From contig NZ_JACIDN010000001.1 of NCBI RefSeq assembly GCF_014196345.1, positions 627,393 to 691,392 on the forward strand: DNA of 64,000 nucleotides, given 5' to 3'. This document shows positions 33,935 to 46,739 of the stretch, piece after piece (the stretch's first letter is position 1; each line of letters begins with the position of its first letter). Origin of the DNA: Methylobacterium brachythecii. GTDB lineage: Bacteria; Pseudomonadota; Alphaproteobacteria; Rhizobiales; Beijerinckiaceae. The notes below the pieces were generated by a model. It was not told the DNA's origin. It ran no database searches and saw only the letters and a list, made by a program, of their open reading frames with translations. The position numbers and the translations under genes are program-made.

Positions 33935-35746
33935 TCATCGTGCGGAGTCGAGGTCATCGTCGAGGGAGCGCGAGCGCGGCCGCAGGGGCGATCCACGGTC
34001 CGATTTGCCGAGGAGGCCGTCGAGCAGGCCGCCCAAGGCGTCGCCGATATCCTTGCTACCCTTCTCGCCGATGATGTTCGAGCCGAGATCCTGCAGCGAC
34101 TGGAGCGCGCCTTCGGGATTCTCGGCGATCCCCGAGAAATCTGCGGAGACGGCCGGGTTGGTCCAGGGGCCGACGATGTGGACCGGCACGTCGAGCGGGT
34201 TGCGGCCGCCCTGCTGGCGCGCACCGGAGGCGACTGCCTGCGGCTTGAGCCGCACGTCGAGGGTACGGGCGATCAGATCGATGCTGCCGATTCCGGTTGC
34301 CTCGATCAGCGAGGTCTTCACCGTGAGATCGTTGGAGACGGCCTGTCCTTCGGCGATGGCGAAGTTGCCGCCGAGCTTGTCGAGCCGCGTCGCCAGCGCA
34401 CCGTTGCGTGCGCTCTTCGAGGGCAGCAGGCCGATGGCCCCGGCGAGATCGAGCCCGTCGATCTTGCCATCCGTCACCAACACATTGGCCGACCCGGACA
34501 GAGAGCGACGGACGGCGTCGACCTCCGCGCCCTTGGCCTGCAGATCGACCCGCAAGGTGCCGCTCCCGTCGATGCCGCGCACCCCAAAGGCGTCCGACAG
34601 GAGCGGGAGCACCTGCATCTTGTTGAGCGACACTGCGAGCTGATGCCGGCCGCCGCTGTCAGCCTCGGGCGACAGCACGTAACGCCCACGCGCGGCGCCG
34701 CCGTAGCCGGAGGCCGCAGTGAAGGCGGCGTCGAGCCCACTGTTCTTCACGCTGCCCGTCAGCGCGACCGTGTCGAACCGTGTCGGGCCGAGGGTGAAAC
34801 GCGCGATGCTCAGCCGGCCCGTCGCGTCGAAGCCCGAGAACCAACGCACGTCCGGAATGGTGTCCGGGGTCACCGGCACGACGAGTCCGGTCTGCTGCCC
34901 TGATTCCAGCTTCGTCGCACTGGTTGCGTCGACGAGCGCGAGCGCATCGAGCTGTGCATCCACGCTGATCCGGGGCTTCGCCTGGTCCCAATCGACCGCG
35001 ACGCTGCCCTTGAACGGTGCGGCGTCGATCGTCCCGGCTCGGGTGTCGAGCGAGAAGCCGTTCGGTTTGACGCTCGCCTTGCCGCTCGCCGCAACGCGCA
35101 TGGCCTTCGCGTCGTGCGGGTTCAGGGTGAAGGTGAAGTCGCCCCCGTGCTGGCCGGATACCGGGATGGTGAGGCTCGCCGCGGCGCTGGCGCGCAGCAG
35201 CTCCAGGGTGGCGCGGATCTCGCTCGCGGGCTTGGCGGAGGCGAGATCGAAGGTGATCTCCATGGTCTCGGCGGAGACGACGACGGCACGGCCCGATTCC
35301 GCCAAGCCGGCATCGGCACCGCGCGCGGTGATCTCGACGCTTGCCGCCTTGCCGCGGCTTCGCGATGACGCCGCCCCTCCAGCCGTTCCGGGCTTCCCGG
35401 TGAGAGGCGCCCGCAAACTCACGCCCTGCGCGACGGCGTGGCCGCTGCTGCCAGAGCAGAGCATCAACGACACTGGATCGCCGAGCCGCAACTCGCGAAT
35501 CCGCGCACCTGCGATTTCCGACCCCTCGCGATCGTCGCCGAAGGCGAGGTTGCGCAGGGTGATCTGCGGCGTCGGCGAAAAACTCAGCCCCACGCCTTCG
35601 ACGCGCCAATCCTGACCGGTCTCCTCGCGCAGCCTGTCAGCGACGCGCCTGCGGGCGGTCTCCGCGATCGAGGGCCAGACCACGACCGCCGTCACGGCAG
35701 CGACGATCAGGACGAGTCCGGCAATGGCCAGGCCGCGAAGTCTCAT
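33935..35746 (-). CDS. AsmA-family envelope protein
   Basis: 603 aa. One N-terminal membrane anchor (RGLAIAGLVLIVAAVTAVVVW) is followed by the AsmA opening block (RVADRLREETGQDWRVEGVGLSFSPTPQITLRNLAFGD) and a long beta-rich periplasmic body. The C-terminal AsmA_2 signature is NVLVTDGKIDGLDLAGAIGLLP...GGNFAIAEGQAVSNDLTVKTSLIEATGIGSIDLIARTLDVRLKP. Family members are thought to carry lipids between membranes or assist outer-membrane assembly. A Gly-rich tail with SNIIGEKGSKDIGDALGGLLDGLLGK ends the protein. It is likely in an operon with the adaptor gene downstream. Confidence 0.88.
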   Translation of the reverse strand: MRLRGLAIAGLVLIVAAVTAVVVWPSIAETARRRVADRLREETGQDWRVEGVGLSFSPTPQITLRNLAFGDDREGSEIAGARIRELRLGDPVSLMLCSGSSGHAVAQGVSLRAPLTGKPGTAGGAASSRSRGKAASVEITARGADAGLAESGRAVVVSAETMEITFDLASAKPASEIRATLELLRASAAASLTIPVSGQHGGDFTFTLNPHDAKAMRVAASGKASVKPNGFSLDTRAGTIDAAPFKGSVAVDWDQAKPRISVDAQLDALALVDATSATKLESGQQTGLVVPVTPDTIPDVRWFSGFDATGRLSIARFTLGPTRFDTVALTGSVKNSGLDAAFTAASGYGGAARGRYVLSPEADSGGRHQLAVSLNKMQVLPLLSDAFGVRGIDGSGTLRVDLQAKGAEVDAVRRSLSGSANVLVTDGKIDGLDLAGAIGLLPSKSARNGALATRLDKLGGNFAIAEGQAVSNDLTVKTSLIEATGIGSIDLIARTLDVRLKPQAVASGARQQGGRNPLDVPVHIVGPWTNPAVSADFSGIAENPEGALQSLQDLGSNIIGEKGSKDIGDALGGLLDGLLGKSDRGSPLRPRSRSLDDDLDSAR

Positions 35747-35926
35747 GCAATGTTAGCCGAGGTCATGGGCACGGGCATGCCCTGATCTCCCATCGGCACG
35801 GGCCGCTTGTCGAGCCTTTCCTGCTCGCCCGGCAGCAGCGCGGTGATGTTTCGCATCGGTATTCAGATGTGACGCGAGCCGCTGCTGACGAGCCGCTTCG
35901 TCTCGACATCTCCTGCCAGTCTCAAG

Positions 35927-35954
35927 GGGCAGCCGACACGAGAGCCGGCTGCCC
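35927..35954 (-). terminator. Hairpin after metH
   Basis: GGGCAGCCG (35927-35935) and CGGCTGCCC (35946-35954) form a perfect 9-bp stem with a 10-nt loop, 8 bp beyond the metH stop. No U-run follows (TTGAG), so it may be a weak terminator or an mRNA 3' stabiliser. Confidence 0.55.
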
Positions 35955-35961
35955 GAGACGA

Positions 35962-39714
<3,753 letters not shown>

Positions 39715-39847
39715 TGGATATCCTTCGGGATCGTCGATCCCAGCGGTCACCTCATGTCGAGGCGCCGCAGCGAAACTCAAGTGCGTGTTTCTAAACCCGC
39801 GTCACGCCTGGGCTCGCCGGAGGCGAGAGCCTGGACTGACGAAGGCT

Positions 39848-40768
39848 TCACGCTGCCTTCCGATCCGTCGCCTTCGGGCCATGCCCGCGCAGGCCGAGGA
39901 TGTGGCAGATCGCATAGACTAGGTCCGAGCGGTTCATCGAGTAGAAGTGAAAGTCGTTGATCCCGGCATCGACGAGGTCGACGACCTGCTCGGCCGCGAC
40001 CGCAGCCGCCACGAGCCGTCGCGTCTCGACGTCGTCCTCGAGACCCTCGAAGCGGGCGGCGAGCCAATAGGGCACCGAAGCGCCAGTGCGGCGGGCGAAG
40101 TTCGCGGCCTGCTTGAAGTTCTGAACCGGCAGGATGCCCGGGATGATCGGGATGGTGATCCCGGCCGCGCGCACCTTGTCGAGGTAGCGGAAGTAGACGT
40201 CGTTATCGAAGAAGAACTGTGTGATGGCCTGGTCGGCGCCGGCATCGACCTTGGCCTTCAGCGCATCGATGTCGGCGTCGAGAGAGGCAGCCTCCGGGTG
40301 GACCTCCGGATAGGCCGAGACCGAGACCTTGAAGTCGCCGACCTTCTTGATACCGGCGACGAGATCGCAGGCTTGGGCGTAGCCGCCCGGGTGCGGGCGA
40401 TAGGTGGTGCCGACACCATCCTGCGGATCACCCCGCAGGGCCACGATGTGGCGGACGCCAGCGTCCCAGTAGGACTGCACGACCCCATCGATCTCCTCCT
40501 TCGTCGCATCGACGCAGGTAAGGTGCGCCGCCGGCTTGAGGTTGGTCTCCTTGACCATGCGCGCGACGGTGTTGTGGGTGCGCTCGCGGGTCGAGCCGCC
40601 GGCGCCGTAGGTGACCGAAACGAATTTCGGCTGCAGGGGCGCTAGACGCTCGATCGACGACCACAGGATCTTTTCCATCTCGTCGGACTTCGGCGGGAAG
40701 AATTCGATCGAGACGCGGATCGGCTTGAAACCGTCCCGGCTGGCGCGGTGGCTCTTGGAGGGGGCCAT
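39848..40768 (-). CDS. metF: Methylenetetrahydrofolate reductase MetF
   Basis: A FAD enzyme of 306 aa that makes 5-methyl-THF for MetH. It starts with VSIEFFPPKSDEMEKILW, continues through FVSVTYGAGGSTRERTHNTV, HLTCVDATKEEI, VALRGDPQDG, and the TQFFFDNDVYFRYLDKVRAAGITIPIIPGILPV block, all typical. It sits 48 bp after the sahR stop and 133 bp before metH, so the three genes are probably one message governed by the operator at the sahR start. Confidence 0.96.
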   Translation of the reverse strand: MAPSKSHRASRDGFKPIRVSIEFFPPKSDEMEKILWSSIERLAPLQPKFVSVTYGAGGSTRERTHNTVARMVKETNLKPAAHLTCVDATKEEIDGVVQSYWDAGVRHIVALRGDPQDGVGTTYRPHPGGYAQACDLVAGIKKVGDFKVSVSAYPEVHPEAASLDADIDALKAKVDAGADQAITQFFFDNDVYFRYLDKVRAAGITIPIIPGILPVQNFKQAANFARRTGASVPYWLAARFEGLEDDVETRRLVAAAVAAEQVVDLVDAGINDFHFYSMNRSDLVYAICHILGLRGHGPKATDRKAA

Positions 40769-40816
40769 GGGTCGTCCTCTATGACTCGGTTCAGACGAAG
40801 CTGTCGGGCGCCCCCG

Positions 40817-41827
40817 TCATGCGACGGCGCGTGCGGAAGTCAGGGCAGCGGCCGAGGTGTCCTCGGCGAGCCAAAGGGTGACGGTGAGCGGATGCTCGGT
40901 CCCGTCGGTCGGTGCGATGTCGCGGTGCTCGACATGGTCGAGCCCGGCCTCGACGAGCCAGTTCGACACCTGATCGGCCGCGAAGCCAAGGCGGCGATGC
41001 GCCTGGGTCTCGCGTAAGTGTTCCAGGCTGTGCGGGGCGAAATCCACCACCAGCAGGCGGCCGCCCGGAGCGACGAGACGCGTGGCCTCGCGCAGCGCCC
41101 GTGCCGGATCGTCGAGATAGTGCAGCACCTGATGCACGACGACGAGGTCGAAGCTGCCGCGGCCGAAGGGCGGCGCGTGGATGTCGCCCTGGCGCAGGTC
41201 GACTTTGGAGAGACCGGCCCGTTCGAGATTGGCGCGTGCCACCGAGAGCATGGCGTGACTGGTATCGAGGCCCGTCGCACGTCCTACGAGCGGGGCGAGC
41301 AATCCGAGCATCCGGCCGGTGCCGGTGCCGAGGTCGACGAGGCTGCGGATGGGTGCGTCGCCGAGGGCGTCGAGGACCGCAGCCTCCACGGTCGCTTCGG
41401 GCACGTGAAGCGAGCGGAGGCTGTCCCATTTCGGGGCCAGCCGCGCGAAGAAGGCCTGCGCCGACTCGGCTCGCTGCTCGCGCACCGCGTCGAGACGCGC
41501 ACGATCCTCGGAAAGGGGAGGCGTCTCACGGTCGAGCCCATCGATCATGGGATCGACGAGGCCGATGCTCGCTTCCCGCAGGCGGAAAAAGGCCCAGGCG
41601 CCCTCGCGGTGGCGCTCGACCAGGCCGGCTTCGACCAACAGCTTGAGATGGCGCGAGATGCGGGGCTGGGACTGGCCGAGAATGTCGGTGAGGTCGCTGA
41701 CGGAGAGTTCGCCATCGGCGAGCAGCGCGAGGATGCGCAGCCGCGTCTCCTCGGCGACGGCGCGCAGCATGCCGACCGCGTCCGCGAAGGGGATAGATGC
41801 TGTCGGGATCGGGTCCGTATCAGACAT
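40817..41827 (-). CDS. sahR: SahR-type ArsR regulator fused to a methyltransferase-like SAH sensor
   Basis: 336 aa. Residues about 12-85 form an ArsR winged helix (MLRAVAEETRLRILALLADGELSVSDLTDILGQSQPRISRHLKLL...GAWAFFRL). The remainder is a class I methyltransferase fold: SLVDLGTGTGRMLGLLAPLVGRATGLDTS as motif I, VVHQVLHYLDDPARAL, APGGRLLVVDFAPH. From family knowledge, SahR uses a methylase-related domain to sense SAH and represses SAM-cycle genes until SAH builds up. Position before metF-metH and the shared ahcY operator fit this exactly. ATG 41827 is chosen because it lies in the operator; a TTG at 41863 with AGAGG upstream is an alternative that would add 12 residues. Confidence 0.88.
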   Translation of the reverse strand: MSDTDPIPTASIPFADAVGMLRAVAEETRLRILALLADGELSVSDLTDILGQSQPRISRHLKLLVEAGLVERHREGAWAFFRLREASIGLVDPMIDGLDRETPPLSEDRARLDAVREQRAESAQAFFARLAPKWDSLRSLHVPEATVEAAVLDALGDAPIRSLVDLGTGTGRMLGLLAPLVGRATGLDTSHAMLSVARANLERAGLSKVDLRQGDIHAPPFGRGSFDLVVVHQVLHYLDDPARALREATRLVAPGGRLLVVDFAPHSLEHLRETQAHRRLGFAADQVSNWLVEAGLDHVEHRDIAPTDGTEHPLTVTLWLAEDTSAAALTSARAVA

Positions 41828-41843
41828 AAAGATATCTTTATGT
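41824..41843 (-). promoter_or_regulatory. SahR operator overlapping the sahR start codon
   Basis: A perfect 20-bp palindrome, ACATAAAGAT followed by its reverse complement. Its right end in the minus reading contains the ATG of sahR. TTGCCA and TAAAGA, 17 bases apart, give a plausible promoter whose -10 lies in the palindrome, which would start the RNA at or near the ATG. It matches the ahcY site at 18 of 20 bases. Confidence 0.78.
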
Positions 41844-42027
41844 TCGACGAGCGGGATTGGCAAGCCCTCTTCTCAGCCCGATCATCTTTCCGGAGCCGCG
41901 CCGCGGAATCCGGATTCCAGGCACGCAGGTTCGGTCGGCATAAGCACGGCCGGTGTTTCAGGATTTCGATCTATCGCCTCCGGCGAGCCTAAGAATGCTG
42001 GCGAAGGAATCGTCGCGCCAAGCTCTC

Positions 42028-42783
42028 TTATCGCGCGCCATGCTCGGCATGACAGAACGCATCCACCGCGTCGGTCACCGCAGAGGCGATCCGGTTCTGC
42101 CGGCCCACGCCCGCGAGTTGCTCCTCCTCTGCCCGGTTCACGATGAGGCCCGCTTCCATCAGCACCGCTGGCGCCTCCGTAGCCTTCAGGACGGCGAGCG
42201 CGTCGTAGCGGTAGATGCCGCGCGCAGCGTCGAGGAAGCGGCGGTTCTCGCCCCGGATCGCCTGGGCATGGTGGCGCGTGAACGGCAGCCCGGAAGCAAG
42301 CAGCCTGTCGGCCAACATCCGGGCGAAAGCCGCGCTCTCTCGCGGATGCCCGCTCGCCTGCGACACGAAGAGCGACCAGCCCTTGAAGCGATCGCTGTAT
42401 TGCTGGTCGGTGCCATTCACCGACCAGGTTTCGAGATAGGTTTTTTGGACCGAGTCGTGGTGAACCGAAAGGAAGAGATCGGGCTGGAGCGCATTCGCCT
42501 TGGCAACGCGCGTACCGAGGCCGGCCCGGCCGCCTCCGGTCAGCATCCGAGTGGTTTCGGTGTAGCCGCGCTGCTGGAGATGCGACTCGATCGCCGCCGC
42601 AAGGGCAAGGTTGAATTGGTACTCGTCGACGCCGCGTGCACTCTTGGCGCCCGGCGACTCGGGACTGTGGCCGACATCGAGCACGATGCGGAAGGCCGAT
42701 CGCTCGCAGGCCGCGCCGGCAGCGTCGGCGTGGAGCGCGGCTGGGCCGAGCATCAGCGCCGAAACCGCGAGCCGGGCGATCAT
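42028..42783 (-). CDS. Periplasmic N-acetylmuramoyl-L-alanine amidase (Ami_3)
   Basis: 251 aa with a signal peptide (RLAVSALMLGPAALHADAAGA). The zinc amidase core is visible: FRIVLDVGHSPESPGAKS (first His), YQFNLALAAAIESHL (Glu), LFLSVHHDSVQKTYL (second His) and PAVLMEAGLIVN with the catalytic Glu. The size is that of a minimal amidase without a targeting domain. It would cut the bond between MurNAc and the stem peptide. ATG 42783 overlaps the stop of the upstream caspase gene as ATGA, so the two are translationally coupled. Confidence 0.88.
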   Translation of the reverse strand: MIARLAVSALMLGPAALHADAAGAACERSAFRIVLDVGHSPESPGAKSARGVDEYQFNLALAAAIESHLQQRGYTETTRMLTGGGRAGLGTRVAKANALQPDLFLSVHHDSVQKTYLETWSVNGTDQQYSDRFKGWSLFVSQASGHPRESAAFARMLADRLLASGLPFTRHHAQAIRGENRRFLDAARGIYRYDALAVLKATEAPAVLMEAGLIVNRAEEEQLAGVGRQNRIASAVTDAVDAFCHAEHGAR

Positions 42784-44321
42784 GGCCCGATCTCCGCCGC
42801 GCGTTGCTGGACGGCCTCCAGAAGGCAGCCGCGGATCGCGCTCACCGGGCCGCCGGCGCACCGGGCGTCCCGATCGAGAAGCCAGACGCGGCTCTCCCTG
42901 ACGAAGCGGAGGCGGGCCTGACCGTTCAGTCGCGCGACGGTGCCGTTGTAGAGTCGGTTCAGCCTGACATCCCAGCGTGACAGCTCAGGATCCGAGCAGA
43001 TGATGAGCTCGACCTGCTTCTTGGGCGTATTGCCGAGACACCAGTCCGGACGTTCGACCGCGATCTCCGCAGCCGTCGGCCTGTCCGGCGCGGACAGGGC
43101 GTCGGTACGCTCCTCGATGGCCGCGAGCAGACAGGTGCGGATGGCCGCGTCGGTCCCGGTGGCGCAGCGTGCATCCCGCTCGCGGATCCAGTCGCGGCTG
43201 TCTTGAATGAAGCGCAGGCGCGTCGGCCCGGAGAGCTTCGCCGCCCGCGCGACGTAGACCTGGTTGAGCTTCACGTCCGATCCGCCGAGGCGGGGATCGG
43301 AGCAGATGATGCGCTCGATCCGTGTGCCGGGGCCGCCGCGCGTGCACCAATCCGGCATCGGCCCGACGACGGTTTCGGGCTCGACCGGACGCTGCACCAC
43401 CGACGGCGCGGGTGGCTGAACGGGAGGCAAGGCGGCGACTTGCTGGGGAGGTGCGACGGGAGCAGGTGTCGGGGCCTCCGGCTGCATGGTGTTCGACGCC
43501 TGGGCGGTGCCGGCGAGGTAGAGTTTCCGCGCGCCGATCAGGTCGTTGTAAACGGCGGGCACCTGGTCGTGGCCGGCCGAGCGCGCCAGCATCGCGACGT
43601 CGTCGCGCACGGTCTCGCCCAGTTCAGAGATGCTGACGCCGGGCTTCCTCAGCGTCTGCACGAAGATGCGCGTGAAGACGGAGTTGCGGTTGTCGTCGCC
43701 CGCGATGCTGTCGAGCGCCGTTTGGCCCTCGCGGGCCGAGTAGAGGGTGAAGACGCCGTCGGCCGCCGTCATGCGCGTGAGGCCGCGCGTCGAATTGCCG
43801 AGCGCACGGGTGCCGCGGGGCGGGAATGGGTTGTTGCGGCAGGCATCCAGCACGACGAGGGCGGCGCGCGCGCCGGTCCCACGCAACTGGCCGCTGATCT
43901 CGCGCTCGGCGATGGTGGCCCGCTTGGCGAGAAGCTCGTCGGTCGGCTTCAGGGACGGCACGTCGGAGGGCAGCAGATAAGTGCCGTCGTCGAGCGAGAT
44001 GCCGTGGCCGGCGAAGAAGAACACCACGGTGTCGCCGGGATTCACGGTGCTGACGAACTGGCCGAAGCTCGACAGGAGTGGCGCAAGATCCGCCTTCTGC
44101 GTAAAGCGGGTGACGGTGAAGCCGATCTGCTCCAAGGCGTCGCCCACCGCCTGAGCGTCATTCCCTGCACGCTGCAACTGAGCGTCTGCGCCGAGATTGG
44201 GATAGGCGTTGAGACCGACGACGAAGGCGCGCTTGCCCTCTGCTCGCACCGGGACGGCGCCGAGGATGACGAGCAGGCAGGCGCTCAGCAAGGCTGCGAT
44301 CGCGTGCCGGCCCCTCTGCAT
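42780..44321 (-). CDS. Exported caspase (peptidase C14) with two LprI-like domains
   Basis: 513 aa. A signal peptide (AIAALLSACLLVILGAVPVRA) is followed by a caspase-like domain (KRAFVVGLNAYPNLG...LQRAGNDAQAVGDALEQIGF). The catalytic His106 in FFAGHGISLDDGTYLLPSD and Cys161 in VVLDACRNNPFPPRG are both intact. A Pro/Ala/Val/Gln linker leads to two tandem Cys-containing modules (DWCTRGGPGTRIERIICSDP...DWIRERDARC...CLLAAIEERTDAL, and again), resembling the lysozyme-inhibitor LprI N-terminal/DUF1311 unit. The combination suggests a periplasmic arginine-type protease with wall-binding ends. Coupled to the amidase. Confidence 0.9.
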   Translation of the reverse strand: MQRGRHAIAALLSACLLVILGAVPVRAEGKRAFVVGLNAYPNLGADAQLQRAGNDAQAVGDALEQIGFTVTRFTQKADLAPLLSSFGQFVSTVNPGDTVVFFFAGHGISLDDGTYLLPSDVPSLKPTDELLAKRATIAEREISGQLRGTGARAALVVLDACRNNPFPPRGTRALGNSTRGLTRMTAADGVFTLYSAREGQTALDSIAGDDNRNSVFTRIFVQTLRKPGVSISELGETVRDDVAMLARSAGHDQVPAVYNDLIGARKLYLAGTAQASNTMQPEAPTPAPVAPPQQVAALPPVQPPAPSVVQRPVEPETVVGPMPDWCTRGGPGTRIERIICSDPRLGGSDVKLNQVYVARAAKLSGPTRLRFIQDSRDWIRERDARCATGTDAAIRTCLLAAIEERTDALSAPDRPTAAEIAVERPDWCLGNTPKKQVELIICSDPELSRWDVRLNRLYNGTVARLNGQARLRFVRESRVWLLDRDARCAGGPVSAIRGCLLEAVQQRAAEIGP

Positions 44322-44427
44322 GCAGGATCGTCCGTCCGTTTCGACGAGATCCGTTTAAGGCGTGGCGGCAGCGATGCAAGTGGACCCGGCCGCCGAAACG
44401 GCTGGGGCGACTTGGAGTTGTGGAAGA

Positions 44428-45708
44428 TCAGCCGTGCAGGCCGGATTGCTTCTCGATGGCCGCGAGCAGGATGCAGATCGCGATGCCCTCCGAGGCGGAT
44501 TTCACGTCGGCGAGCGACGGGAAGGTCGGTGCGAGGCGCAGCGTGCGGTCGTGATGATCCTGGCCGTAGGGTGAGGTGGCGCCGGCCGGGGTCAGCGCGA
44601 TGCCGGCCTCTTTGGCGAGCGTCACGATCCGCTTGGCGGTGCCCTCAAGCGCATCAACGGTGACGAAATAGCCGCCGGCCGGCCGCAGCCACTCGGCCGC
44701 ACCCGTGCCGCCGAGCTTGGCTTCGAGGATCTGGAGCAGGGCCTCGAACTTCGGTGCGATGATCTGGGCCTGCTTCTCCATATGCGCTTCGATCCCGGCA
44801 TGATCCTTCAGGAAGCGGACATGGCGGAGCTGGTTGAGCTTGTCCGGCCCGATAGTACGGAAGAAGGCGCGCTCCAGGTACCAGCGCACGTTCTCCGGCG
44901 AGCTCGCGAAGAAGGCGAGGCCGGCGCCGGCCAGCGTGACCTTCGAGGTCGAGGCGAACAGGAAGGCGCGATCCGGGTTCCCGGCCTCGGCGCACAGCGC
45001 CAGGATGTCGGGGACGGTGTGGTGGTCCTTGGTGAGGTGGTGGACCGAGTAGGCGTTGTCCCAGAAGATGCGGAAATCGGGCGCGGCGGTTTCCATCGCG
45101 GCTAGCCGGCGCGAGGTCTCCTCCGAATAGGTCTCGCCCGAGGGGTTCGAGTATTTCGGCACGCACCAGATGCCCTTGACGGCATGGTCCTCGACGAGCC
45201 GCTCGACCATGTCCATGTTCGGTCCGTGGCCGGTCATCGGCACGGGGATCATGCGGATGCCGAGCTCCTCGCAGATCGCGAAGTGACGGTCGTAGCCCGG
45301 CACCGGGCAGAGGAAGGTCGGAGCCCCCTCGCTCCATGGCGCAATCGAACCCGGGACGCCCTTGAGCATCGCCGAGACGAGGGTGCCGTGCATCAGCGCG
45401 AGGCTCGAATTGTCGGCGATGACGACCTGGTCCGCCGGCGCCTGGATCATCTGCGAGAACAGCGCGCGCGTCTCGGGCAAGCCGTTCAGGCCGCCGTAAT
45501 TGCGCGCGTCGACATGGCCGTCGGCGAAGTAGTCGCCGTTGCCGGGCAGCGTCAGCATGGCATTTGAGAGGTCGAGCTGCTCGGGCGAGGGCTTGCCGCG
45601 CGTCATGTCGAGCTTGAGCCCGCGCGCCTTGAAGGCCTCGTACTCGGCGCGCACTGCCTCATGGCGGCTGCGCAGCGTCTCGGGATCCATGCTGGTGAGG
45701 GTCGTCAT
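44428..45708 (-). CDS. Aspartate aminotransferase, class Ic (PLP)
   Basis: 426 aa. The N-terminal LDMTRGKPSPEQLDLSNAML and the middle KGIWCVPKYSNPSGETYSEETSRRLAAM are typical of the AspT-like Ic subgroup found in actinobacteria and some alphaproteobacteria. FRIFWDNAYSVHHL has the cofactor-contacting Asp and Tyr, and FLFASTSKVTLAGAGLAFF has the Schiff-base Lys. Substrate preference is inferred as aspartate/2-oxoglutarate. ATG 45708 is chosen; the upstream frame extension from 45843 is non-conserved. The ROK kinase gene lies upstream in the same direction but with a 103-bp gap. Confidence 0.85.
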   Translation of the reverse strand: MTTLTSMDPETLRSRHEAVRAEYEAFKARGLKLDMTRGKPSPEQLDLSNAMLTLPGNGDYFADGHVDARNYGGLNGLPETRALFSQMIQAPADQVVIADNSSLALMHGTLVSAMLKGVPGSIAPWSEGAPTFLCPVPGYDRHFAICEELGIRMIPVPMTGHGPNMDMVERLVEDHAVKGIWCVPKYSNPSGETYSEETSRRLAAMETAAPDFRIFWDNAYSVHHLTKDHHTVPDILALCAEAGNPDRAFLFASTSKVTLAGAGLAFFASSPENVRWYLERAFFRTIGPDKLNQLRHVRFLKDHAGIEAHMEKQAQIIAPKFEALLQILEAKLGGTGAAEWLRPAGGYFVTVDALEGTAKRIVTLAKEAGIALTPAGATSPYGQDHHDRTLRLAPTFPSLADVKSASEGIAICILLAAIEKQSGLHG

Positions 45709-45811
45709 CGGGGTCTCAGCCTGATTGGGGCGAACGGACGGAATGCGGCCCTCCCTTACAAGCGGCGGCTCCGTCTGTGTAGGGAGCGCCGGTGACAGCT
45801 CCCATGCAGTG

Positions 45812-46726
45812 TCAAGAAGGCGCGTCCCACAGCCAGGCCGCACCGCGCACGCCCGAGGCGTCGCCGTGCAGGCTCGCGCGGACCGGCGTGTCGAAGACGT
45901 CGGAGAAGACGTGCGGAGCGATGGCCTCCGGCAGGCCGGCGAGCAGTTCGGACACGCGCGAGAGGCCGCCGCCGAGGACGATCACGTCGGGATCGAGGAT
46001 GTTCACGACATGGGCGATGCCACGGCCCATCCGGTCGAGGTAGAGAGCAAAGGTCTGCTGCGCTTCCGGGTCGCCCTCGCGCATGGCGGCGACGATCGCC
46101 TCGCCGCTGAGGGTCTGCCCGGTGCGGCGGCCATGGTCGGCGGCGATGCCCGGGCCGGAGAGCCACGTCTCGATGCAGCCGTGGCGGCCGCAGTAACAGG
46201 CCGGGCCAGGCCGCTCGTCGTCGCGGGGCCAGGGCAGGGGGTTGTGGCCCCACTCGCCGCTCACGCGCCCGCGCCCCGAGAGGGGGCGTCCGCCGACAGC
46301 GATGCCGGAGCCGACGCCGGTTCCGAGGATCGCCGCCCAGACGAGATGCGCGCCGGCGCCTGCGCCGTCCGTCGCCTCGGACACGGCCAGGCAATTGGCG
46401 TCGTTCTCGACACGCACCGGGCGGCCCAGCGTCCGGGCGATGTCCGCCTCGAACGGCTTATCGATCAGCCACGTCGAGTTGGCGTTCTTGATCAGTCCGG
46501 TTGCCGGCGAGATCGCGCCGGGCATTCCGATGCCGACGCTGACGGCACTGATGCCGGCCTCGGCTTCCAGGGCGGCCACCAGTCCAGAAACGGCGGCGAG
46601 CGATCCGTCATAGTCGCCACGCGGCGTCGGGATGCGCTGGGCGGCAAGCGTGCGCCCGTCGGCGGCCAGCACGATCCCGGCGATCTTGGTGCCGCCGAAA
46701 TCGATGCCGATGCGCGCGCGGCTCAA
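45812..46726 (-). CDS. ROK-family sugar kinase
   Basis: 304 aa. It has the ATP motif RIGIDFGGTKIAGIVL, VENDANCLAVSE with the catalytic Asp, GTGVGSGIAVGGRPLSG, the zinc loop EWGHNPL plus CYCGRHGCIETWLSG, and IVLGGGLSRV. This matches fructokinase/glucokinase-type ROK enzymes; with no DNA-binding domain it is a kinase and not a repressor. The sugar cannot be assigned. The gene starts 14 bp after the dctA stop and may be in its operon. Confidence 0.88.
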   Translation of the reverse strand: MSRARIGIDFGGTKIAGIVLAADGRTLAAQRIPTPRGDYDGSLAAVSGLVAALEAEAGISAVSVGIGMPGAISPATGLIKNANSTWLIDKPFEADIARTLGRPVRVENDANCLAVSEATDGAGAGAHLVWAAILGTGVGSGIAVGGRPLSGRGRVSGEWGHNPLPWPRDDERPGPACYCGRHGCIETWLSGPGIAADHGRRTGQTLSGEAIVAAMREGDPEAQQTFALYLDRMGRGIAHVVNILDPDVIVLGGGLSRVSELLAGLPEAIAPHVFSDVFDTPVRASLHGDASGVRGAAWLWDAPS

Positions 46727-46739
46727 GGCCGGCGCGCGC

